Source: Deltaproteobacteria bacterium (lineage in GTDB: Bacteria; Desulfobacterota_D; UBA1144; Nemesobacterales; CSP1-2). Taken from it: a stretch of 44,257 bases of DNA. Numbering within the stretch: the stretch's first letter is position 1; each line of letters begins with the position of its first letter. The notes beneath the pieces were generated by a model that did no database searches, was not told where the DNA came from, and worked only from the letters and a program-made list of their open reading frames with translations. Made by a program: the position numbers and the translations under genes. The DNA is taken from assembly GCA_016187835.1 (NCBI GenBank), contig JACPIY010000019.1:31232-75488 (forward strand), written 5' to 3'. Shown in pieces: positions 19,605 to 26,541 of this stretch.

Positions 19605-19633
19605 TTGACTTTGGCTCAAATTTTTAGTATAAA
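19605..19633 (+). promoter_or_regulatory. Strong promoter of the orphan RNA
   Basis: TTGACT (19605-19610) and TATAAA (19628-19633) are separated by exactly 17 bases. Transcription should begin near 19640, at the base of the RNA's closing stem. No ORF lies downstream on this strand, so the promoter appears dedicated to the RNA. Confidence 0.75.
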
Positions 19634-19640
19634 TAATATT

Positions 19641-19809
19641 AAGCGATCCCGAGAGGCTGAGGAAATAGAAAGACCAAAGCTCGCTGAGTACCGAAAGAAA
19701 AGACCAATAGGTCAGAATTAACCCTCAAGTAGGGAAATGCAAGGCAAAAGCCAAGCCGGAGCTGGTTTTGAAAGAAGATGAGGTCACTTGGGGTCGCCTT
19801 TCTATTTTA
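19641..19809 (+). ncRNA. Unidentified structured small RNA with own promoter and terminator-like end
   Basis: A transcript of about 160 bases is predicted. Its ends pair: GCGATCCC (19643-19650) with GGGGTCGC (19790-19797), eight pairs including one G-U, and the 3' arm is followed by the T-rich TTTCTATTTTA. Internal short hairpins are visible (GACC-AATA-GGTC, CCCT-CAAGT-AGGG, GGC-AAAA-GCC), and AGCTC can pair with GAGCT across the middle. Much of the 5' half is purine-rich with repeated GAAAG. There is no credible ORF with a ribosome-binding site. I compared it by eye with 6S, SRP, RNase P, tmRNA and the common riboswitch consensus sequences and found no match. It runs tail-to-tail into the minus-strand gene 19802-20713. 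Confidence 0.65.
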
Positions 19810-20713
19810 TACCAAACCTATGTAGTAACCTTTTATAATCTTTCCCGTAAAATATTTTTATATTTATATCCGGATAAAGCTCTTTTAGCATTCTAATTTT
19901 ACGATTCTTCTTAGTAACGAGCTTTTGTTTGAGCGTTGTAAGCTCAATATAGAGATCTAGATCGGGAAGGTAAAAATCCGGCGTGAACTCCTCCTTTACT
20001 TTCCCATCCTTACCCACCTCAATAAGAAAACTTCTGGGTTCATATTCCCATTTAATACGATAAAAATCTAATACACTTGCAAAATCCTTTTCGCTGGAGT
20101 GGGCGAAAGAAGGCATTGCCAGCTGCTTTATTTCTTCGTTTAGCATAGGAACTGAATTCAGTCTCTCTAGGCTTACTTTCAGTTTTTTGAGTGCCTTCCA
20201 GGTTACTCCAGCCTTTGCTGTTATACCCTTTATTTCAACCGCTCTTACAATCAAATCCACCGCAAAATCCGAATCCATATTCAGGACCTTAATCTGCAAG
20301 TCATAAAAATCACTCCCTAAATTTTGTTTCCCATAAAGCTCTTTAATGAAACTCGTATAATTACTTCTACCTTTTCTCACTAGCTTACAGGACTCCTTTT
20401 CGTTAAGAAGCGCAATGACTTTTACATGTAATGTGCCCGGAAAGTTATTAAAAAGAACTTCCCCTCCGAGGTTTAGGAGTATGACGTTATTTTCCAGGGT
20501 TTGTTCGACTATTAACTTTTTAATCAGCCTGGGTGAAATTTTTCCTTCAAGGATACGTTCGGTGAGATCTTTCCTGCTCAATGCCTGTGAGTCATTTAAC
20601 TTATTGTTAATGAGGGTGCTATCTACTAAAACAAAGGTCAACCTCTGAGAGATCCTTGCGGCTATTTCGTGACCTAAGTCATCTAATTGTTCGGAGATAG
20701 TTATAATAGCCAT
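19802..20713 (-). CDS. Degenerate cytidylate-kinase-like domain fused to a PD-(D/E)XK-like domain
   Basis: The 303-residue protein begins MAIITISEQLDDLGHEIAA, which aligns by eye with the start of cytidylate-kinase-like proteins (normally ISRQYGSGG followed by a helix). The glycine-rich P-loop is replaced by QLDDLG. Further kinase-like features are FVLVDSTLINN and the middle helical part to about residue 170. The C-terminal part has YRIKWEYEPRSF, then EEFTPDFYLPDLDLYIELTT followed by KQKLVTKKNRKIR and a final strand IKIFYG. The PDFYLPD-x-YIELTTLKQ pattern fits the PD-(D/E)XK nuclease fold, with Asp, Glu and Lys as candidate metal-site residues. Function is unknown. ATG 20711-20713 lacks an obvious ribosome-binding site. 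It overlaps the 3' end of the RNA gene on the other strand. Confidence 0.7.
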   Translation of the reverse strand: MAIITISEQLDDLGHEIAARISQRLTFVLVDSTLINNKLNDSQALSRKDLTERILEGKISPRLIKKLIVEQTLENNVILLNLGGEVLFNNFPGTLHVKVIALLNEKESCKLVRKGRSNYTSFIKELYGKQNLGSDFYDLQIKVLNMDSDFAVDLIVRAVEIKGITAKAGVTWKALKKLKVSLERLNSVPMLNEEIKQLAMPSFAHSSEKDFASVLDFYRIKWEYEPRSFLIEVGKDGKVKEEFTPDFYLPDLDLYIELTTLKQKLVTKKNRKIRMLKELYPDINIKIFYGKDYKRLLHRFGIK

Positions 20714-20830
20714 CAGAGCTTAGATATTATAATCTGGTTTTATACATAAAAATATTTTTGTTTGTTAATAATCAAGAAAAATCTCTCTTGACCCACCTAT
20801 TTTCTTAAAAGGAAGAATGGAAAGTTGTTC

Positions 20831-21196
20831 TTAACCCATGAGCTCGTAAATCTCCCTATCTGAAAGTCCAAAATAGTGCCCTATCTCATGTAAAAGAACT
20901 TCATACACCTTCTCTTCTAATTCTTTTTCGTTTCTACACACCCCTTCGATATTTTGCTGAAAAAGGACAATCTTATCTGGAAGCCGAGCAGTCTGCCATA
21001 TGCTCCTAGTCGGAAGCGGTGTTCCTCTATAAAACCCTAGAAGTAATTTTCTACTCCTAATTCTAAGCTGATTTAAATCATCCGGTGTTGGAAAGTCCTC
21101 AACAGTAATTACTATATTTTCCATTTTTTGCTTGAACTCTTCCGGGATCTTTTCATAGGCTTTTTCTACAATTTCTTCAAATTGTTCTCTATTCAA
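20831..21196 (-). CDS. Zincin-like metallopeptidase family protein (DUF1025 type)
   Basis: The 121-residue protein ends with LLHEIGHYFGLSDREIYELM, the HExxHxxGxxD zinc motif of the small zincin_1 family, preceded by the FPTPDD and LGFYRGTPLPTRS segments typical of the group. It is presumably a cytoplasmic zinc peptidase-like protein of unknown substrate. The start offered by the frame is a TTG at 21194-21196 with AAGGG directly in front, which is poor; the true start is uncertain. The gene reads in the same direction as the kinase/nuclease fusion gene, 117 bases upstream of it. Confidence 0.88.
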   Translation of the reverse strand: MNREQFEEIVEKAYEKIPEEFKQKMENIVITVEDFPTPDDLNQLRIRSRKLLLGFYRGTPLPTRSIWQTARLPDKIVLFQQNIEGVCRNEKELEEKVYEVLLHEIGHYFGLSDREIYELMG

Positions 21197-21349
21197 TGCC
21201 CTTAGCTTGTACTTTTAAAATGCCATTCCCATAGAACTCAAACGAGAACTTATTATAGCTTGTTCATTTCTATTATAAAAATAACTCCTTCTGATACAAT
21301 ACAACTGGATATTCTCTACGGTATAAAAATCAAATATAAAAATCAGTAA

Positions 21350-21378
21350 TTGACAAACAATAAATTACAAGCTAAAAT
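21350..21378 (+). promoter_or_regulatory. Promoter of the TetR-family gene
   Basis: TTGACA (21350-21355) and TAAAAT (21373-21378) are separated by 17 bases. This is a near-consensus vegetative promoter directly upstream of the palindromic operator. Confidence 0.8.
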
Positions 21379-21383
21379 CCGCT

Positions 21384-21405
21384 AGTAAATGAACATTCAC
21401 TTACT
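21384..21405. promoter_or_regulatory. Palindromic operator, probably for the adjacent TetR-family repressor
   Basis: The 22-base site has half-sites AGTAAATGA and TCACTTACT around ACAT; the halves are complementary except at one base. It lies from about +1 to +25 relative to the promoter, a position where binding would block transcription. TGAACATTCA-type centres are common for TetR repressors of fatty-acid genes. Confidence 0.75.
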
Positions 21406-21429
21406 GATAATACCAGGAAAAAATAGCGT

Positions 21430-22065
21430 ATGACCAAGCCCATCACTAAACTCAAATCCATAGAAGATACGGCCATCAGGCTCTTTGCATTTAAAGGAAT
21501 TAAACAGGTAACAATTAAGGATATTGCAAAAAAAGCCGAATGCTCCGAAGGCGCGCTTTACCGCCACTACACGGGCAAAGACGAAATGGCAAGGAAACTA
21601 TATTCACGTGAAGTTGAAAAATTTGGAGCTACACTTAAAGCTGTGCTCAAGGGAAAAGGAACCTTCTCCGCACGCCTTAAATCTGCTGTGGAGCTTTTCT
21701 ACTCTTTTTTTGATGAAGATCCACTTACATTTACATTTATACTCCTTTCCGAGTACAACTTCCCAGTTGAACAGAAAGTGGCCTTTGATGCCAACCCCTA
21801 TAAACTTGTTTTTGAGTTCATTGAAGAGGGCGTGAAAAATGGCGAGTTTGGTATTCGAGACCCTAAGCTTGGCGCCGCTATGGTGCTGGGGTTAGTACTC
21901 CAGCCTGCAACCCTGAGAGCCTCTGGAAGATTGGGGAGAACGCGAATGAGCGAAAAAACACATGAAGTTGTTGAAGCATGCCTTAGAGTCCTTAAGGGAG
22001 AAAAGAAGTTAGGAGTCAGAACTCAGAAGTCAGAATCCAGAAGAAAAAAGACTTCTGACTTTTGA
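21430..22065 (+). CDS. TetR/AcrR family transcriptional regulator
   Basis: The 211-residue protein has the N-terminal helix-turn-helix: SIEDTAIRLFAFKGIKQVTI then DIAKKAECSEGALYRHYTGK (residues 11-52). The C-terminal ligand domain is typical in size (YSFFDEDPLTFTFILLSEYN). The gene follows its own promoter and operator, indicating autoregulation. It lies 70 bases upstream of the acyl-activating/acyltransferase fusion gene in the same direction, so that gene is the probable target, with an acyl-CoA as plausible ligand (inference). The last ~16 residues are encoded by a dispersed repeat and are not family sequence. Confidence 0.92.
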   Translation: MTKPITKLKSIEDTAIRLFAFKGIKQVTIKDIAKKAECSEGALYRHYTGKDEMARKLYSREVEKFGATLKAVLKGKGTFSARLKSAVELFYSFFDEDPLTFTFILLSEYNFPVEQKVAFDANPYKLVFEFIEEGVKNGEFGIRDPKLGAAMVLGLVLQPATLRASGRLGRTRMSEKTHEVVEACLRVLKGEKKLGVRTQKSESRRKKTSDF

Positions 22066-22069
22066 CTTG
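22011..22069. repeat. Dispersed palindromic AGTCAGAAGTCAG repeat, copy 1, overlapping the TetR C-terminus
   Basis: AGGAGTCAGAACTCAGAAGT and the following CAGAATCCAGAAG are matched on the right by GACTTCTGACTTTTGACT, forming an imperfect palindrome. A second copy lies at 24779-24845 at the end of the next gene. Confidence 0.75.
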
Positions 22070-22135
22070 CGGCTTCTCAATTCCAGCTTTGTGTTTTAGT
22101 GACTTGATGGCTAAGTTTTTATGGGAGAAAAAGAA

Positions 22136-24838
22136 ATGCTAGGAGAAAAACTTGAGTACTGGGCAAAAAAAGAACCTCAAAAAATCGCTCTTCAAATGAA
22201 AACCCCTGACGGGTATGAGCGGATTGCATACCTTGAGCTCCGGAACCTATGCCTTCACGCAGCCTCGCAACTAAAAGCTTTAGGTATAAACCCCGGAGAC
22301 CACATCGCACTTTACGGAGAGAATAGTCCCGGCTGGGCTGTTTCATATCTCGGAATACATATGCTGGGAGGGTTTATAGTCCCTCTTGACGCGCAGCTTA
22401 GTGCCAATGACGCTTTACCCCTTCTTAATTTTTCACACACCAAGGCCGTTGTTGCAGATAAAAGCCACATCGAGAAACTAGAATCGCTTTTAACCGAGTC
22501 TCACTCCAAAATTCGGGTAGTTTCCATCGAATCCCTTTGTTCAGGTTCTCAAACGTCACAAACATCAGATGAATTTAAACTGCATGCAAAGAACCCTGAT
22601 GATTTGATGTCAATCATATTCACTTCAGGCACAACAGGCACACCAAAAGGGGTACAGCTTACTTGTGGTAACATTCAAAGCACCGTCGAAGCCATTTTAA
22701 AACAAATAAAAGTATCAACCAGAGACAACGTCTTAAATATCCTTCCTCTACATCACGTTTTTTCATGCACGGTCTGTTTTCTTGCACCATTATTTGCAGG
22801 AGCCACCGTTACGTTCTCATATTCGATCAAAAGCACTGACTTACTAAGCGCAATGAGAGAAACAGGTGTGACTATCTTCCCGGGAGTCCCAAAGCTCTTT
22901 ACACTCCTTGACAAAGAGATTTTTAAGAAAGTGGGCTCTCTAGGCTCGGCCTCCAGGATGCTTTTTTGGACACTTTACACAATCTCAAAATGGATTAGAG
23001 AAACAACCAGAATCCGTCTTGGAAAACTTTTCTTCAAGAAAATACACGAGCCCTTTGGGGAAAAAATCCGTTTTTTTGCAAGCGGAGGGGCAAAGCTCGA
23101 TGCAGGCGTTTGCGAACGCTTTTTGAACCTCGGATTCCTTATAATTGAAGGCTACGGACTCACGGAAACTTCTGCAGTTGTCTCCATCACGCCTCTTGAC
23201 AAACCAAAGCCCGGTGCAGTAGGAAGAACCATCCTGGGAGTTGAAATCCGCATTGACTCCCCCGACCAAGAAGGCATTGGCGAGATATGCGTTCGCGGCC
23301 CGAACGTGATGAAAGGTTATTACGAGAATGAAATCGCCACAAAGGAGGTGCTTCGCGACGGCTGGTTTCACACCGGCGACCTAGGAATGGTAGACCTTGA
23401 AGGGAGCATTATCATTACAGGAAGGGCGAAAGAGGTTATAGTGCTTCCATCAGGAAAAAACATCTATCCGGAAGATGTTGAAAAGCAATACGAACAAATC
23501 CCGCTTGTAAAGGAAATCTGCTTGCTCCCTTTGTTAGACGATAACGGTGCAGTAAAGGGGCTTCAGATGGTTGCCGTTCCCGACCCAAGAGAGATTTCGG
23601 AACGTGGCGTTTTCAACACACGAGAGCGAATACTCTCAGAGATTGCAAATATAGGCTCCAGGCTCCCATCCTACATGCAGATAAACGAACTCGTGCTTTA
23701 TTACGACGAGCTTCCAAGAACAAGGCTTGGGAAACTCAAACGAAACGAAATCGAGACGCTGGTAAGAGAACAGAAGCCCTCTGTAAGTGAGAAAGAAATA
23801 ACCCTTTCGGCAGAAGAAAAAGCGCTTATGGAATCACCTTCTTCAGTAAGATTCCTGAAACGACTCAGTGAAATTGCGGAGTTAAAAGACCCCTCTTCCC
23901 CATCACAGGACCTTTCAATAGACCTTGGGCTCGATTCACTTACACTTATCGAGATTACAGTTTTACTCGAAAACGAGTTTGGAGTAAAGCTAAGAGAAGA
24001 AGAGCTTCCGTCGGTGCGCACAATTGGGGACATCCTAAGACGTATCCAGCATGCCTCTATCAAAGCTGAAGTAGAAGAAAAAGACATTTACGTAAGAGCC
24101 CTTTTTGAAGAGCCTCCGTCCGTTCCACTTGAAGAGATTTTTAACCTGAATCGAGGCGTAATTAAACGCATGGTTATGAGGGCGATTCAAGCAGGGCTCT
24201 CCCTTATTGTAAGACTCGCTTTTCGAGTTAGAATTGAAGGGCTAAATAAGATTCCCAAGCAGGGCGCGGTTCTCCTCTGTCCCAATCACCAGAGCTACAT
24301 TGACCCCCTTGTTATCTTTGCTATGATACCGGGATGGATGCTAAACAGGCTTATGTTCGTTGCCTTTGGTGAGATCTTTAGCAGACCCCCACTATCGTGG
24401 CTTAAGCACCCGACACGCATCATACCCACCGGCAGCGCCGGAACCCTTGGCGAATCGCTTAAGCTTTCTTATGAGGGCCTCAAGCGCGGCATGGCAGTTT
24501 GTATATTCCCGGAGGGCGGACGCACAACTACAGGGAAAATCATGCCCCCTCGTCCAGGAGCAGGAATTCTCTGTGTAGAGACAGGAGCACCTATTGTTCC
24601 AATCCTGATTGAAGGAGCCATAAACACGCTCTCACACCTGCACCCAGAATTTAAATTTGCTAAGGTACAAATAATTGTAGGAGACCCGATTTATCCCGCC
24701 ACAGCGGGCGACAGTACGAGAGACCAGTATGAAGACATGATGGACAAATGGAAAGAAGCATTGCTTGAGCTTGAAAAAAAGGAGTCAGAAGTCAGAATCC
24801 AGAATCCGGAAGAAAAGAGTAAAACTTCTCACTCCTGA
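22136..24838 (+). CDS. Acyl-activating enzyme - acyl carrier domain - acylglycerophosphate acyltransferase fusion
   Basis: Three domains occur in one chain of about 900 residues. First is an AMP-forming fatty acyl ligase with IIFTSGTTGTPKGVQL near 160, GYGLTETSAVV near 340 and DGWFHTGDLG near 408. Second is an acyl carrier domain with DLGLDSLTLIEITVLLE near 598, where the Ser carries phosphopantetheine. Third is a PlsC-type acyltransferase with NHQSYIDP near 716 (HxxxxD) and FPEGGRTTTG near 791. The arrangement implies activation of a fatty acid, loading on the built-in carrier and transfer to a lysophospholipid or glycerophosphate. E. coli Aas has acyltransferase and ligase in the other order and no such carrier. 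I choose ATG 22136 because GGGAG stands eight bases before it; ATG 22121 is possible. The C-terminal ~18 residues come from a dispersed repeat. Confidence 0.93.
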   Translation: MLGEKLEYWAKKEPQKIALQMKTPDGYERIAYLELRNLCLHAASQLKALGINPGDHIALYGENSPGWAVSYLGIHMLGGFIVPLDAQLSANDALPLLNFSHTKAVVADKSHIEKLESLLTESHSKIRVVSIESLCSGSQTSQTSDEFKLHAKNPDDLMSIIFTSGTTGTPKGVQLTCGNIQSTVEAILKQIKVSTRDNVLNILPLHHVFSCTVCFLAPLFAGATVTFSYSIKSTDLLSAMRETGVTIFPGVPKLFTLLDKEIFKKVGSLGSASRMLFWTLYTISKWIRETTRIRLGKLFFKKIHEPFGEKIRFFASGGAKLDAGVCERFLNLGFLIIEGYGLTETSAVVSITPLDKPKPGAVGRTILGVEIRIDSPDQEGIGEICVRGPNVMKGYYENEIATKEVLRDGWFHTGDLGMVDLEGSIIITGRAKEVIVLPSGKNIYPEDVEKQYEQIPLVKEICLLPLLDDNGAVKGLQMVAVPDPREISERGVFNTRERILSEIANIGSRLPSYMQINELVLYYDELPRTRLGKLKRNEIETLVREQKPSVSEKEITLSAEEKALMESPSSVRFLKRLSEIAELKDPSSPSQDLSIDLGLDSLTLIEITVLLENEFGVKLREEELPSVRTIGDILRRIQHASIKAEVEEKDIYVRALFEEPPSVPLEEIFNLNRGVIKRMVMRAIQAGLSLIVRLAFRVRIEGLNKIPKQGAVLLCPNHQSYIDPLVIFAMIPGWMLNRLMFVAFGEIFSRPPLSWLKHPTRIIPTGSAGTLGESLKLSYEGLKRGMAVCIFPEGGRTTTGKIMPPRPGAGILCVETGAPIVPILIEGAINTLSHLHPEFKFAKVQIIVGDPIYPATAGDSTRDQYEDMMDKWKEALLELEKKESEVRIQNPEEKSKTSHS

Positions 24839-24845
24839 CTTCTGT
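24779..24845. repeat. Dispersed palindromic AGTCAGAAGTCAG repeat, copy 2, overlapping a C-terminus
   Basis: AAGGAGTCAGAAGTCAGAAT is followed by CCAGAATCCGGAAG and matched on the right by ACTTCTCACTCCTGACTTCT. The left arm and centre are nearly identical to 22011-22069. It provides the final codons and stop of the acyltransferase fusion gene. Confidence 0.8.
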
Positions 24846-24897
24846 CTTTTGAATTCTTGTGTTCGTATCTCAGTGTCTTCGCAGTAACGCACAAAAA

Positions 24898-26235
24898 ATG
24901 ACTATACCCTTTCCCCAAAAAAACAACCCCAAAACGGTTTTCGGCTGGTGCATGTACGACTGGGCAAATTCGGCGTATAATACCACCGTTGCAGTAGGAC
25001 TGCTTCCAGTGTACTTTGCCTCTGTAGTTGTCGGTCCGGATGGCGCTACCATTGGAGGTACCACCTATAGCGCTACAGCTATCTGGGGATTCGTTGTAGG
25101 GCTAGCGGCTTTTATTGCGTTTCTTCTCTCACCAATTCTCGGCGCAGTGGCGGATCTTACAAGTGCAAAAAAACGCTTTCTGCTCTTTTTCGCTTATACC
25201 GGCTCGCTCTTTACTCTTCTTCTCTACTTCTCAGAAGCAGGGGATGTATGGAGCACTCTTATCTTTTTTCTCATTTCTGAGGTGTGCTTCATAAGTGCCA
25301 ACGTGTTTTATGATGCATTCCTCCCCCATATTGCCACGGATGACAAGATGGATATGGTTTCAGGAAAGGGATTTTCTTACGGTTATGTGGGAGGAGGACT
25401 TCAACTCGCGCTTGCTTTCGGGCTCGTTGCAACGCACGACAAATTCGGTATATCACAAACCCAGGCTGTAAGAATAGGAATTTTGGGAGCAGGGCTTTGG
25501 TGGGCTGGATTCACGATCTTTACAGCGAAAAACCTTTTTGAAGCAAATAGAGAAAATACTCTCCCAGAGCAATACAGGGGTTGGCGGTTCCCGCCTGCTG
25601 CATATGCTGGACTCGGTCTTTCTCAATTGTTTAAGACCACAAAACGCCTGAGAAAGTTTCGACACCTGGTTCTTTTTCTTGTCGCTTACATGCTATACAA
25701 CGATGGCATACAGACCGTAATCAGTTTGTCTACAATTTACGGAAAAGACGAACTCAAGCTCTCTACAACAACACTTTTAGTAACACTCCTTATCATTCAG
25801 GGAGTCGCATCGGTTGGCGCTATTTTATTCAGCCGAGTTGCCGAGCTTGCCGGTACAAAACGGGCTATTATGTCAACGCTCGTGCTTTGGTCTCTGGTAG
25901 TGGTGTATGCGTACTTTATAGAGACAACTATACAGTTTTTCGCAGTGGGTATTATGGCGGGAATTGTATTGGGCGGGTCTCAGGCGCTGAGTCGTTCGTA
26001 TTACGGTTCAATGATCCCGGAACAGCTAAGCGCTGAGTACTATGGGTTTTACACAGTTTTTAGCAAGTTCTCTGCAATACTTGGACCTTTTGTTTTTGCT
26101 ATTATTCGTCAGATGACAGGTAGCGCAAGGAACTCTATTCTCTCAATTGTGGCGTTTTTCATAGTTGGACTTGTTATTCTATATTTTGTCGATGAAAAAA
26201 AGGCTCGAGAGGCAAAAAATTCGGGGGATTTTTAG
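24898..26235 (+). CDS. MFS transporter, UMF1 (Atg22-like) family
   Basis: The 445-residue polytopic protein begins, from ATG 24898, with NPKTVFGWCMYDWANSAYNT, the hallmark of the UMF1/Atg22-like branch of the major facilitator superfamily. About 12 hydrophobic spans follow, with conserved loops LSPILGAVADLTSAKKRFLL, GGSQALSRSYYGSMIPE and SAEYYGFYTVFSKFSAILGP. The substrate is unknown for bacterial members. A GTG at 24859 would add 13 residues, but these come from repeat-like DNA, so the ATG is preferred although no strong ribosome-binding site is seen. It lies 59 bases behind the acyltransferase fusion gene, possibly the third gene of the TetR-controlled unit. Confidence 0.9.
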   Translation: MTIPFPQKNNPKTVFGWCMYDWANSAYNTTVAVGLLPVYFASVVVGPDGATIGGTTYSATAIWGFVVGLAAFIAFLLSPILGAVADLTSAKKRFLLFFAYTGSLFTLLLYFSEAGDVWSTLIFFLISEVCFISANVFYDAFLPHIATDDKMDMVSGKGFSYGYVGGGLQLALAFGLVATHDKFGISQTQAVRIGILGAGLWWAGFTIFTAKNLFEANRENTLPEQYRGWRFPPAAYAGLGLSQLFKTTKRLRKFRHLVLFLVAYMLYNDGIQTVISLSTIYGKDELKLSTTTLLVTLLIIQGVASVGAILFSRVAELAGTKRAIMSTLVLWSLVVVYAYFIETTIQFFAVGIMAGIVLGGSQALSRSYYGSMIPEQLSAEYYGFYTVFSKFSAILGPFVFAIIRQMTGSARNSILSIVAFFIVGLVILYFVDEKKAREAKNSGDF

Positions 26236-26289
26236 CTAGTTGAAGTTTATTAAAGCCCTTTATTTGTGGTTTTTTTTTATTTTTATGAA

Positions 26290-26508
26290 TTATCCACGTG
26301 ATCCCTTTGAGGAAATTTCTTCAAACTAATAAATCAAATTTTGTATGTTTTATAACCCTAACGCCCTGTAAATATTACACTTTAAAAAAAAACTTGACAA
26401 TGTCTTTTAACATCTGTTAGATTTAGAATCACAGGACAGAGAGAGGGAGCATTTCACAATTTTTCTTTTACAAAAGTTGTCCACACCCTGTTGATAAGCT
26501 GTGGAAAA
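26290..26508. promoter_or_regulatory. DnaA-box cluster upstream of dnaA
   Basis: Candidate 9-mers are TTATCCACG (26290-26298), TTGTCCACA (26477-26485), TGTTGATAA (26489-26497, reverse of TTATCAACA) and TGTGGAAAA (26500-26508, reverse of TTTTCCACA). Three are packed within 32 bases just before the dnaA start. They could autoregulate dnaA and act as part of a bipartite origin. The rest of the 306-base gap is AT-rich and contains the dnaA promoter. Confidence 0.75.
26394..26422 (+). promoter_or_regulatory. Probable dnaA promoter
   Basis: TTGACA (26394-26399) is a perfect -35. The -10 is weaker: TTAGAT or TAGATT at 26417-26423, 17-18 bases downstream. The predicted start of transcription leaves a leader that contains three DnaA boxes. 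Confidence 0.5.
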
Positions 26509-26541
26509 GGTTGTTAGTTTTTTGGGAGGATAGGAAAACCA

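Noticed and set aside
19641-19809. Identity as SRP RNA, 6S RNA or RNase P RNA
   Set aside because: AGGTCAG and CAAGGC recall SRP RNA, but the GGAA tetraloop and the conserved asymmetric loop are missing. The purine-rich arms do not form a 6S-like rod, and RNase P core motifs are absent.
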